DNA from: Hexactinellida sp. DTS-2022
Lineage: Eukaryota > Porifera > Hexactinellida
Direction of reading: 5' to 3'
NCBI GenBank assembly: GCA_028753945.1
Contig: JAPNXP010000006.1
Span: 806,001-870,000 of the forward strand
DNA length: 64,000 nucleotides
Positions within the stretch are counted from its first letter, which is position 1; the number at the start of each line of letters is the position of its first letter. A program made the translations under genes and the position numbers. The notes beneath the pieces were generated by a model. That model was not told the origin of the DNA. It was given only the letters and a program-made list of their open reading frames with translations, and ran no database searches. Of the stretch, positions 1 to 9,692 are shown in pieces.

Positions 1-1935
1 CTAATAATTGAGTGCGGCATTGTCTCTCCTGCGCTTGAGAATATCTTCCATACAAAGCCGCTTAGTGTGAGATTATGGCTCTGGTTAGTTAATCCTATTT
101 ATATTTATTTATAGTTTGTAAAGGCAGTTGTTCTCATATTTACTACAGTCGAGTTCGCGTATTTGCAAGTCGCATTTTGCAGAGAATTTGTTTGCTAATA
201 GACGAACTTGCTATTAGAGGAATAGAATTGCATTAAATGCTCGCTTTGGGATTAAAAGTAATTTGTTATAGACAAATTTGCTATTGGACACATTACTATT
301 AGGCGAATACCACTGTAATATTACCTGAGCAAAATGTAATACTTTTGTTAGACAACACGATTAATATTGCATTGTTTCTGAACAATAAAGCGACACTTAT
401 TAACATTAAATTTGACGATCTGACATGAGTCGACTGTAGAAAGCATAGCCTGATTGTTATAGTAGATTCCGATTAACTGGTACATGTAGATTTCATGTAT
501 TTATTACTTATTCTGCATGATTTATGCGTTCTTGATTTACGAAATTATATTGCATAGAATCCAGATACTATGAATAATGGTTTGCATTTGAAATATTATA
601 TACCGGTATAATCCATTGTCTAAACTCTATAGTTATAAATATAACAATCTTCTATGTATTATGGACTCCCAAGTTCCAATGCATCTCTGTAGCATACAGA
701 CAGTTGATTGCTGTACAAATAACTGCCTTCTGTAGGTGTGTGTTCCTGGGAATGTTCGAGCTGATCTGGAACCAGATAATCCGTCTCTATCCGGTGTGGC
801 TGGTGCCTAAGCTCGGACTGCTCGCGGCGCCTCTGAAGCGAGTGTGGGTGCGACTGAGGGGCAGGGGCCGCCGACAGGGCAGAGACAGTCCCAGCTTTCT
901 GAGAGACGGAGAGGAGGAGGAGGCAGAGGCGAAGGCGAGACAGAGATGGGTACTCGGGATCAGGCGGGTGCAGACACAGGTCAGACACACATCTATAACG
1001 GACATAGGCATAGTACAGCCAATAATAGATACTGTAGATGTCGCGTATAAGCACACCGGTTATAAGAACATATCGGATATAACCATATGTACAGTAGAAC
1101 TTGTTAGTAGGAACACGGTTAATACGAATTCTGGTAAGACGAACAACAGTTCCACAAAATCAGGTCCCTACAATGGTTATTAATTGGGTATTACTCCGGT
1201 TAATACGAACTCCGGATAAAGCGAACATATTTCTACCTTCTGTTGGTGTTCGTATTAACGAGGTTCTACTATATATACAGCCACTAAATAGATACAGTGA
1301 GTAGATGTCGGATATAAGCACACCGGTTATAAGAACACTATGTTGGAAAACGGTTGCCATATACCCTATATAATTTATGTCGGTTATAAGAACAAGCCGG
1401 TTATAAGCACATTAAGTGCAGTTCCCGACGATGTGCTTATAACCGGCATCCACTGTACTGTATTTCCATTAATAAGCCACGGGACAATATAATGGCATTC
1501 GTATGATAATGATTAATAGCAATTACAGTCAAGCTCGATTATCCTAACTTCAAACCTGGCTGGTCCCAATATGCACACTTTAAATGTGAAAATATTATGT
1601 TGACACCAGTTAGTTTGCCATAATAATAACAAATACAAAATAATTTGCAAATCTAAGTAACATTTATGAAAATTGCATCAGACCAGGATTAGGATCGTAT
1701 TTACAAATGGTTGTATAAATTATTACACTGGAGTACATAGATACCTAATAGGAAGATTGCCATTACATTAAAGAGACCCAATTCTACCTTAATCCCCTCT
1801 GTTTAGATTCGCGTAGTGAACGCATTCCGTGGAGCAGTCCCGTACCAAGAAGAGATCGAGACTTCTGTCCCTCCAACGCCTGTCGCTAGTCTCCACACAA
1901 CCAGTGAGGTCGGGTTCTCTCGCTTCACTAGCTGA
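1..1935 (+). CDS. ATP2B: Plasma-membrane Ca2+-transporting ATPase (PMCA), C-terminal part, 3 exons
   Basis: Partial at the window edge. Exons read as <1..83, 736..979 and 1807..1935, with phases 2 and 0 joining correctly. The first exon ends in PLSVRLWLW and the second opens CVFLGMFELIWNQIIRLYP, the last transmembrane helix of P2B pumps, where vertebrate PMCAs have WLWC-F-G--EL-WGQ. An acidic stretch (EEEEAEAKAR) is followed by WVLGIRRVQTQ, and the last exon continues IRVVNAFRGAVPY: together the classic PMCA calmodulin-binding segment. The pump exports cytosolic Ca2+ across the plasma membrane using ATP; Ca2+-calmodulin relieves autoinhibition by this tail. The tail is short (about 29 residues after NAFRG) and ends in RFTS without the ETSV/ETSL PDZ ligand of vertebrate forms. 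The catalytic domain lies to the left of the window. Donors are GTTAGT and GTCAGA. Family assignment is firm; exact exon edges are inferred. Confidence 0.88.
146..315. repeat. MITE, family E (intron of the Ca2+ pump)
   Basis: Starts CAGTCGAGTTCGCG and ends CGAATACCACTG between TA dinucleotides. It carries the shared internal text 'cgcattttgc' and 'attaaatgctcgctt'. Other copies lie at 22270, 26556, 32036 (variant), 39760, 50979 and 60272. Confidence 0.8.
1031..1455. repeat. Cluster of MITEs, families D, B and D
   Basis: A truncated family D copy (about 1031-1089, GATGTCGCGTATAAGCAC) is followed by a family B copy (1092-1271, CAGTAGAACTTG to GAGGTTCTACTA). A full family D copy then follows (1295-1455, CAGTGAGTAGATGTCGG to GGCATCCACTG, flanked by TA). 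All lie in the last intron of the Ca2+ pump. Confidence 0.75.
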
Positions 1936-2520
1936 GTACCAGTGTCTTATCCTCGTGTGAAAATATTTACGTTTAATAACTTGTTTGTTTATCGTATCGC
2001 CTCTCTCTGATTACTATAAGATTGTTGGAGTGATACAAATACAGGTTTCTTTTCTATGTGTACGTGACTATTGTACTATTTGTGTTTTGATTGTATATAT
2101 ACATTCTATTTAGTATTCTCTACTAGCATATTATGATATCACAATTATAATATTACAAGTTTCACGAATAGCCGTAACAGATTAGTTGATTATTTAAATC
2201 AATCAAGATTGAAATCAGAGCATATTACAATAGTGTTTGGTTAGGTTAGAACAAGGGTTAATCTTGATGCATAATTTGGATTTGTTCTAACGAATATCTA
2301 CATTGCATTGATTCAAATTTTTTATTTGTTGAAATTTGATTCATTATGCCTCTTAAAGAAATAATACCAGTCAAATCATAGCATAAATTCTGTTATTAAT
2401 GATTCAGAATCGAGCTATCCTTATGGTGCAGCTGAAATTTATAGAGCAATTAATTTGATAATTTTAATTTCCCAAACAAATAAGATTGTGTAACATATCT
2501 ATTTATTATGAGTAATATTT
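1936..2520. other. Intergenic sequence, no gene seen
   Basis: AT-rich sequence after the Ca2+ pump stop codon. It presumably includes that gene's 3' untranslated region. No open frame with coding character and no clear terminal inverted repeats were seen. Confidence 0.5.
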
Positions 2521-2532
2521 TGAGGAGGGGAA

Positions 2533-2620
2533 GGCTGCGAAGCGGCCGTTAATTGTATTACGTAGTGTCTAAAACGAACGAACAAAGGTCGCGAAGCGAC
2601 CGAGACCGAAGGGCTCTTAT
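2533..2620 (+). repeat. Hairpin-rich repeat block (copy 1)
   Basis: Contains GGCTGCGAAGCGGCC (2533-2547, six pairs with one G-T, loop GAA) and GGTCGCGAAGCGACC (2587-2601, six pairs, loop GAA). It ends CGAGACCGAAGGGCTC. The same text recurs at 9195 and 47996. Read as the end of a mobile element of Helitron-like character; this classification is inference. Confidence 0.65.
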
Positions 2621-2664
2621 TTATTAGATTATGTGAACAGAGAACATTGTTTGAAATCAAACAT

Positions 2665-3720
2665 CTATCTGTATATTAAAAGAGGAATTGTTGTGTGTTT
2701 GTGTGTGTTTGTGTTTGTGTTTGTTTGTGTTTGTTTGTGTTTGTTTGTGTTTGTTTGTGTTTGTGTGTGTGTTTGTCCAGAATTAATAGGAAAGACTACG
2801 AGTCCTAGAAAGCTGAAAATTGGCATGCAGGGGTAACTTTGTACTGCGACAACGATCTATTGGTTTTCTAAGCGAAATAACAGGATTATGACGTCACGTT
2901 TGCATAAAACAGATATTTTGTACTAGCTTCCCAATTTTGCTCCACGTACACTAAATTTCTACACCTGATAGCAGTTCACGAATTCCCATTTTACTTCTGA
3001 TTGTGACACAGTTAATTAATTAGTCCCTGCACTAATCAACCATAAATAGTGTATCGTACCAACACAGGTATAGCAAAGTGCAAGTGTGTGTTTGTGTGTG
3101 TGTTTGTCCAGAATTAATAGGAAAGACTACGAGTCCTAGAAAGCTGAAAATTGGCATACAGGGGTAACTTTGTACTGCGACAACGATCTATTGGTTTTCT
3201 AAGCGAAATAACGGGATTATGACGTCATAAACGCACATATTTGGGGATAACTCATTCAGTTTTTATTCGATTCTCCCACAATTTTCGATAATAACACAAC
3301 ATGCAATGAGACACACGTATACCAATTTATGGGAATGTGACGTCACGTAGGAACTAATTTGGATTCAGCTCTTACATTTTTGGTTCAATCGACAAATAAT
3401 TTTGTCACATTATAAAACAGAATGTATTGCATATCTCTAGAAATTTTTATAATTTTCGCACTTAATCTGCGCCAGGCAATAACAAAAATGTAACCTCCTA
3501 TTGCTGCATCATTGCACATATTGAGGTTTGATGATTTAATCTTCACCTACATTATTTCCGAAATTACATACTTGATTAATCATAATAATAATTGGCCTAC
3601 GACGGGCCTGCCCTGTATGCCAATTTTCAGCTTTCTAGGACTCGTAGTCTTTCCTATTAATTCTGGACAAACACACACACAAACACACAACAATTGCGCT
3701 TTTAATATACAGATAGATTA
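2665..3720. mobile_element. About 1.06 kb element with long terminal inverted repeats and TG-rich microsatellite
   Basis: The left end reads ATCTATCTGTATATTAAAAG, then GAATTGTTGTGTG, a long (TTTG/TG)n tract and TTTGTCCAGAATTAATAGG. The right end (3610-3720) is its reverse complement, ending CTTTTAATATACAGATAGAT. An internal partial copy of the left end repeats at about 3085-3230. No transposase is visible. It interrupts the 3' flank of the first NHL gene, whose paralogue's flank (6398-6440) preserves the text just left of the insertion. Confidence 0.75.
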
Positions 3721-3764
3721 GAGCAATGCATTAACTAAGCACAGTAGATAAGCAGAAATAGCAG

Positions 3765-5018
3765 TTAAGCAGTAAATATTTGGAGACCGAAGTTGTGGTT
3801 TTGAGAGACACGAACTAATTTAGTGTTGTTGAGGATAGCAATGCCACAAGGGAAGTTAAACATTCCAAGTTGATGTCCAGCTTGTTGAACTTTATGTCCT
3901 ATCGTGTGTATGAGGTCTCCTGCTGGAGAGAATACCTTGATAGCAGAGTGGTCGCTGATGACAATATTATTGCGTCCGTCTAAACAGAAGAACCATCCTC
4001 CTGAAACTTCCATTCCTATTCCTCCTCTGGTAACTATGGAGCGATTCTTCTCTCCTGATAGTGTAAACACGTGAACACAGGGATTGTCTTCACGGCTTAA
4101 CACAAACATTTCTTCATTTGTGAATTTAACATCGACAGGTCTTGTCATTGTTTTATGTCGTAGCGATCGTTGGAAATCTAGTTCTGTAGACATGATTTGA
4201 ATTCTGTTGTTGTCTGTGTCTGGCACGTAGAGGCGTTGGTTTGGAGAGATAGCGAGTTGTTTCGGAATATTGAATTCTTGCTTTCCAGATCCTTTCTTCC
4301 CTACTCGCTTTACCATTGTGAGATCTGACAGCTTGAATTGGAATATAGCGTGGTGTCCTATGTCCGTAACAAATATGCTGTCTTGGTAGGATAATATGCC
4401 CCATGGCTTGTACAGGTATTGATTCCCGAATTGATTGAGACATTCTCCTGTTTCAGAGAATATTTGGATTCGGCTGTTGACTGTATCTGCCACATAAATG
4501 TGTCCAGATGTTTGTTCGATGGTAACACCTCTTGGCCAGTTTAACTCTCCAGGAGCTGATCCTTGTTTCCCAACAGCAACACTGGGCTGTAGGAATGCAG
4601 CGTAGTCAGGCACTGCTGGAGGAATGTCGATCTGTGCAATCTCTCCCAGACGGGAGATGTGTCCCTCTAGGTCCCGTGTGTCGCACAGGAAGTTCAGGTC
4701 TTGAGGAGGCGGGGCATTGGCTTGCATTTCAGCTCGCGTAGCTTCTAACTCTGCCATTATTCTCTCCTGCATGGATTGGAGCTTATTGTGCATTAGTTGG
4801 CCTTCCAAAAGCGCGCGTGTTTCTGTTATTTGTAGCTCGACTTGTTGTCGCGCCACCCGATTGGCTCTCATTTCCTCTCGGCTGTCCCTTAAGTCGGTCA
4901 ACAGCTGGAATCTTCTCTGCTCGAGAGAGCGTATCAACCTGTCTATCGATTGGTTTATTTGTGTCGATATTGGGTCTACGAGTGGCACTGGTATGGGTTC
5001 TGGAAACTGTGTCGCCAT
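3765..5018 (-). CDS. NHL-repeat propeller protein with N-terminal coiled coil (copy 1)
   Basis: An intact single-exon frame of 417 aa starting at ATG (MATQFPEPIP). Residues about 20-105 are rich in heptad-like Q/E/R/L and should form a coiled coil. From about residue 150, repeated blocks of the form GELNWPRGVTIEQTSGHIYV and NSRIQIFS are NHL repeats of a six-bladed beta-propeller. The order resembles the C-terminal half of TRIM2/3/71-type proteins, but no RING or B-box precedes it. NHL propellers bind protein or RNA; the ligand here is unknown. A near-identical paralogue lies 1.5 kb downstream on the same strand, and a diverged one at 16129. No signal peptide is seen. Role cannot be deduced. 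Confidence 0.85.
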   Translation of the reverse strand: MATQFPEPIPVPLVDPISTQINQSIDRLIRSLEQRRFQLLTDLRDSREEMRANRVARQQVELQITETRALLEGQLMHNKLQSMQERIMAELEATRAEMQANAPPPQDLNFLCDTRDLEGHISRLGEIAQIDIPPAVPDYAAFLQPSVAVGKQGSAPGELNWPRGVTIEQTSGHIYVADTVNSRIQIFSETGECLNQFGNQYLYKPWGILSYQDSIFVTDIGHHAIFQFKLSDLTMVKRVGKKGSGKQEFNIPKQLAISPNQRLYVPDTDNNRIQIMSTELDFQRSLRHKTMTRPVDVKFTNEEMFVLSREDNPCVHVFTLSGEKNRSIVTRGGIGMEVSGGWFFCLDGRNNIVISDHSAIKVFSPAGDLIHTIGHKVQQAGHQLGMFNFPCGIAILNNTKLVRVSQNHNFGLQIFTA

Positions 5019-5101
5019 TTTGTTATTGATGGAGTTTCTTTGTTTGTTATTTTATTTTTCAATATTATTGAGTATTTTATTTAATATACTATTTATAGCT
5101 T

Positions 5102-5638
5102 CTGAACTGGAAAGTTAGATAGTTTTTCTGTGGTTGCTATCTGCAATAATTACTAGAATTATGTCTGTCGTATACACTATATTATGGTTTGTATCGATTA
5201 CAACTTTCATTAGTGATCATCATACGATTATCCAATATTTCATAGTTAACATTATTACTATTTACAATTGTTGATCAAGATACGATTCTCGCTTAATTCA
5301 TACACTTGTGCTCATTTTGGAGACCAAATTTGTGACTGTACTACATAAGCAATCAAGACACACAACTATTTACCATTATTTACACACTCATTACAATAAC
5401 ATAACACTGCATCCTATCTATTTTAACAATCACACATTCTATATGCAAGGAGATCTCTTGTTTATTGAGGATGACCTATGTACCATCCTATTAGCCCCCT
5501 GTATATCCCCTTTCTCCCTTATTCCCTTTAACCCGCGCCTCCCCCTTGTCCCCACTGGTCCGTATCCCCAGGCAACCCACGGGACCGTCCATCCCAGTCT
5601 CACCGATATCAGCTGTAAGGACACTAATTGCTACAACA
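5102..5638. other. Intergenic sequence between the NHL copies
   Basis: Upstream of NHL copy 1. About 5500-5640 is richer in C and G than its surroundings (runs of cccc) and has an open frame, but there is no family resemblance and no codon bias I can recognise. It presumably includes the copy 1 promoter. Confidence 0.4.
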
Positions 5639-5945
5639 CAGTGGTCTCAGCGTGGGTCACCCGATCTATTACGGTCAATGCAAGCAGTGTATTATACAGC
5701 CATTTGTAAATACGCTCCTAATCCTGGTCTTATCCAATTTTCATATGCCTAAATAACAAATTAATGTTACGGTATAGGAGAGAATTCCAAATTTTCGCAC
5801 TCCTAAATTCTAATTTTCCAAAATCATACTCCAAAAGGAGCGTCTCGAGCTCCTGGATAATTCCTTGAATGCAAGGGAGTCCATTGAATGCATAATATTA
5901 CTATAGGGGTGGGATCTACAGATGAAAAAAAGTTGGAAATCGCTG
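5639..5945. mobile_element. Possible hAT-like non-autonomous element
   Basis: The left end CAGTGGTCTCAGCGTGGGTC and the right end AAAAAAGTTGGAAATCGCTG match the ends of the clearer hAT-like copy at 21837-21941. The flanking 8-mers (CTACAACA and CTATACAT) do not match well, so this is either an old or a composite copy. Confidence 0.4.
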
Positions 5946-6540
5946 CTATACATAATACCACATCGATCCTATTAATATTATTGATAATCACACATTCTAT
6001 CAGCTTTGAGTCCATATGGCCCTGTGGCCCTGGGTTAGCCCTCTCTCTTTATAGCAGAAGTTGTCCGTGTGCATGGAGTTTGGAGTTCTATGGCATGCTC
6101 TCTTGCAGTCACTATCAAACGACCAACCACCAAATGATTGTGGCTTCAAAGGAACATGCTTTCGGCACTGCTGTCATTTTAGATTTTCTAACCAATTCTT
6201 CACATTGATATTATAAAGTAATAAATTCCGATAGTTATAATAATCCGATGGAAAATTTTTAAAAATGGAATTTATTGCACATTTAGAATAAATAGTTAGT
6301 TAGAAAAAAATGCTATTAATTTGAAAACCTGTTTCGACTGTACAAAATTCAGCAGAATTCCGGCACAAAATTTTTAGATATACTTCCATTAAATATTTAT
6401 TAGATTATGTGGACAGAAAACGTTGTTTAAAATGAAGCATGCCTTTAGAAACGCTATTCTACCAAAGTAAACGATAACAATTCCCACTAGTTATGAAATT
6501 ATATTTATTTGGTCAAACATTAATTAGGCACAAATAGCAG

Positions 6541-7788
6541 TTAAGCAGTAAATATTTGGAGACCGAAGTTTTGGTTTTGAGAGACACAAACTAATTTAGT
6601 GTTGTTGAGGATAGCAATGCCACAAGGGAAGTAAAACATTCCATCTTGTTGTCCTTTCCGTCCTACCGTGTGTAGGAGGTCTCCTGCTGGAGAGAATATC
6701 TTGATAGCGTAAGCATAGCAGTCGCTGATGACAATATTATTGAGTCCGTCTAAACAGAAGAACCATGCTTCCTTAATTTGCATTCCTATTCCTCCTTTGA
6801 TAACTAGGGAGCGGGACTTCTCTCCTGATAGTGTAAACACGTGGATACAGGGATTGTCTTGGAAGCTTAACACAAGCATTTCTTTATTTGTGAATTTAAC
6901 ATCAACAGGTCTTGTCATTGTTTGATGTTGTAGCGAGTCTTGGAAAGTTAGTTCTGTAGACAGGATTTGGATTCTGTTGTTGTATTCATCTGGCACGTAG
7001 AGGCGTTGATTGGGAGAGATAGCGAGTTGTCTCGGATGATTGAATTCTTTCTTTCCTGATCCTTTCTTCCCTACTCGCTTTATCATTGTGAGATCTGACA
7101 TCTTGAATAGGAATATAGCAGCATGTCCTATGTCTGTAACAAATATGCTGTCTTTGTAGGTTAATATGCCCCATGGCTGCTTCAGGTGTTGATCTCCGAA
7201 TTGTTTGAGACATTCTCCTGTTTCAGAGAATATTTGGATTCGACTGTTACTTCTATCTGCCAAATAAATGTGTCCCGATGTTTGTTCGATGGTAACACCT
7301 CTTGGCCAGTTTAACTCTCCAGGAGCGCATCCTTGTTTCCCAACAGCAACACTGGGCTGTTGGAATGCTGCGTAGTTAGGCACTGCTGGAGGAATGTCGG
7401 CCTGTAGAATCTCTCCCAGACGGGAGATGTGTCCCTCTAGGTCCCGTGTGTCGCACAGGAAGTTCAGGTCTTTAGGAGGCGGGTAATTGGCTTGCATTTC
7501 AGCTTGCGTAGCTTCTAACTCTGCCATTATTCTCTCCTGCATGTAATGGAGCTTATTGTGCATTAGTTGGCCTTCCAGAAGCGCGCTTGTCTCTGTTATT
7601 TGTAGCTCGATTTGTTGTCGCGCCACCCGATTGGCTCTCATTTCCTCCCGTCTGTCCCTTAAGTCGGTCAACAGCTGGACTCTTCTCTGCTCGAGAGAGC
7701 GTATCAATCTGTCTATCGATTGGTTTATTTGTGTCGCTATTGGGTCTACGAGTGGCACTGGTATGGGTTCTGGAAACTGTGTCGCCAT
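6541..7788 (-). CDS. NHL-repeat propeller protein with N-terminal coiled coil (copy 2)
   Basis: An intact single-exon frame of 415 aa starting at ATG (MATQFPEPIP). It is collinear with the gene at 3765-5018, with most residues shared over the whole length: coiled coil at about 20-105, then NHL blocks such as GELNWPRGVTIEQTSGHIYL. Differences are scattered single residues plus small indels near the C-terminus. Both copies end in FGLQIFTA. Similarity extends only a little into the flanks: 3' text around 6398-6440 and 6515-6540 matches the other copy's interrupted flank. It is a recent tandem duplicate, and both frames are open, so both are probably functional. No RING or B-box is present. Confidence 0.85.
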   Translation of the reverse strand: MATQFPEPIPVPLVDPIATQINQSIDRLIRSLEQRRVQLLTDLRDRREEMRANRVARQQIELQITETSALLEGQLMHNKLHYMQERIMAELEATQAEMQANYPPPKDLNFLCDTRDLEGHISRLGEILQADIPPAVPNYAAFQQPSVAVGKQGCAPGELNWPRGVTIEQTSGHIYLADRSNSRIQIFSETGECLKQFGDQHLKQPWGILTYKDSIFVTDIGHAAIFLFKMSDLTMIKRVGKKGSGKKEFNHPRQLAISPNQRLYVPDEYNNRIQILSTELTFQDSLQHQTMTRPVDVKFTNKEMLVLSFQDNPCIHVFTLSGEKSRSLVIKGGIGMQIKEAWFFCLDGLNNIVISDCYAYAIKIFSPAGDLLHTVGRKGQQDGMFYFPCGIAILNNTKLVCVSQNQNFGLQIFTA

Positions 7789-8317
7789 TTTAAACTTGAT
7801 TCTGATACTATTCAGTTTATTGAGTTAGTTGCTACATAATATTTCTATTTATAACTGTGTGCATTAGAGCTCTGTAGAAACTCCTTATCCAACATAATCA
7901 GTGGAAATAAGATGACTAGATTTCTCAGTGGTTAGTGCTGTGTACTATTCTCTGAACTTTGTAGCCTTACACAATATTATTCCACAAACAAGTTTGTATT
8001 ACAAGAATCAATAAAGTTGTTTCTTAAGTTAGTTGTATTAGTGGTTGTATATTTGAACTCTTCTAGACACACTCGTTTGCACATGTTACGGAAGATGTTG
8101 GCTCGGTTAATTTGTATGGCTTTTCTTCAGCATAATGAGGTTTCAGTTAACCGCAGCACTTATCAGGTTTCCAGTTATGTAGCATTGATAAGGTTTCTGG
8201 TAACATTTGCAGTAATAAGGATTCCACAAATAGGATTTTGTAAACGCCAACATCTTCCGTATTGGAAGATGTTGGCTCGGGTATTACAAATATAATTATG
8301 ATCTGAAATATAGATAC

Positions 8318-8630
8318 AGTACACCCTCGCTAATCCGAACCTCGCTAATCCGAACAGGAGAACCAAAATATTCTTCTAATAAATGTGAGGAAAAAATCGT
8401 GAATTGCAATGGAAGTATAAAAATAAGTCTCAGGCAAGTATTTTAAGGAGTACACTAGATGTTTAGTGCGAATTAACAAGGTTTGTATGAGTTTGGTTCG
8501 GATTATCGAGATTCTCATTTATAGATGCCCATTGAAAATGCATTACTTCACTAATCCGAACGAATTCACTAATCGGAACAGAAATTTTTTGAATCGGAAC
8601 ACCTCTGTTCGGATTAGCGAGGGTGTACTG
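8318..8630. repeat. MITE, family F
   Basis: TA-CAGTACACCCTCGCTAATC at the left and GATTAGCGAGGGTGTACTG-TA at the right: a perfect inverted repeat with TA duplication, in the style of pogo/Tigger ends. Partial copies lie at 46755-46792 and 62925-63055. Confidence 0.85.
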
Positions 8631-8662
8631 TAATATGTAAATACTAGTAGTAAACATGAATA

Positions 8663-8744
8663 TAAAGTGAACTCTCGTTATAACGAAGTGCTTAGGAACT
8701 GTAAATTCCTTCGTTATATCCGGATATAACGAAGGGATTTACAG
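8663..8744. repeat. Truncated MITE, family A
   Basis: GTGAACTCTCGTTATAACGA at the left, then TCCGGATATAACGAAGG. It sits inside the foldback element. Full copies lie at 11742 and 34806. Confidence 0.65.
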
Positions 8745-9194
8745 TAATTATATTTGTAATTCCCGAGCCAACATCTTCCAATACGGAAGATGTTGGCGTT
8801 TACAAAATCCTATTTATGGAATCCTTATTACTGCAAATGTTACCAGAAACCTTATCAATGCTACATAACTGGAAACCTGATAAGTGCTGCGGTTAACTTA
8901 AACCTCATTAGTGCTGAAGAAAAGCCATACAAATTAACCGAGCCAACATCTTCCAATCGCCAACATCTTCCGTAACACACACAAATGTTGTTTATCCTTA
9001 TAATTGATCCCATTACTAAGTTTGTATTTTCCGGAATATTATAATAATTACTTATGGGTAATAGACTGTGCCTGCTTAGTTAATCCTGACTACAATGTAT
9101 GTCGATTTTTAATAATATTTGACTTGTCCTTTATATGATTTGTCTAAGGCAATAGAAAGGGACGTATATAACATCCTCCATGGAACAAGTCAAT

Positions 9195-9420
9195 GGCCGT
9201 ATAGCGGCCGTTAACTTGAGGTGCGTTCCACCGATCCGTCGCAAAGCGCCCGAGACCTAAGGGCTCGTTTTACTGAAACTATAATCTTTTTTGTTTTGTT
9301 TTTGTTTGTTTGTTTGTATGTTTGTTATAAATTGATTGGTGAACTGGTAAGAGCTACATACTTGAAATTTGGCAGGGGGTAGGGAATACTGTATCTAGAA
9401 ACAAGCTATAATATCTAAGA
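9195..9420 (+). repeat. Hairpin-rich repeat block (copy 2) with TTTG microsatellite
   Basis: GGCCGTATAGCGGCC (9195-9209) followed by GTTAACTTGAGGTGCG and a degenerate CGCAAAGCGCCCGAG, matching the block at 47996. A (TTTG)n tract at about 9288-9322 and the text AAATTTGGCAGGGGG follow. This resembles the AAAATTGGCATGCAGGGG that follows the microsatellite in the 2665 element. Confidence 0.6.
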
Positions 9421-9692
9421 AAAATATCACATCTTCCCTCCCTAAAGGTTCCAAAACTTTACCTAATAAATTCGAGGGTTTACCATTATGGATTAGCAGC
9501 TAGAACCAATTAGTATACAAAACCTCGTATTAACGAGGTTCTACTGTGGTATAATCTACAAGTGATAACTAGACATATTTTATGTTTTCACTATGTAGTC
9601 CCCCAATTCACTACTCAACAAATTGATAGTAACATAAGTATTTATTGTGTATTTTCTTTCCTATCCAATTGTTATGTACGTATTATCGAGAT

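Larger units (their letters stand above)
8095..8976. mobile_element. Foldback element with about 205-230 bp inverted arms
   Basis: The left arm (8095-8298) and right arm (8745-8976) are near-perfect reverse complements. Each begins GTTACGGAAGATGTTGGC at its outer edge. Each also contains a smaller palindrome around GCCAACATCTTCC-GTAT at its inner edge. The right arm has an extra duplicated CAACATCTTCC unit. The 446-bp spacer is filled by a family F MITE (8318-8630) and a truncated family A MITE. No open frame is present. Confidence 0.85.

Noticed and set aside
704-1183. 159-codon open frame on the + strand
   Set aside because: Only 736-979 is an exon (of the Ca2+ pump). The rest runs into intron and a MITE.
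2633-2836. Open frame encoding VCVFVFVFVCV-type repeats
   Set aside because: It is the translation of the TG/TTTG microsatellite at the start of a mobile element.
5308-5709. 133-codon frame in a C-rich stretch between the NHL genes
   Set aside because: No ATG that I trust, no family resemblance, and its 3' part runs into a transposon-like end.
9645-9692. Upstream extension of PIGM
   Set aside because: It begins at a non-ATG codon. The ATG at 9693 gives an N-terminus of the expected length for the family.
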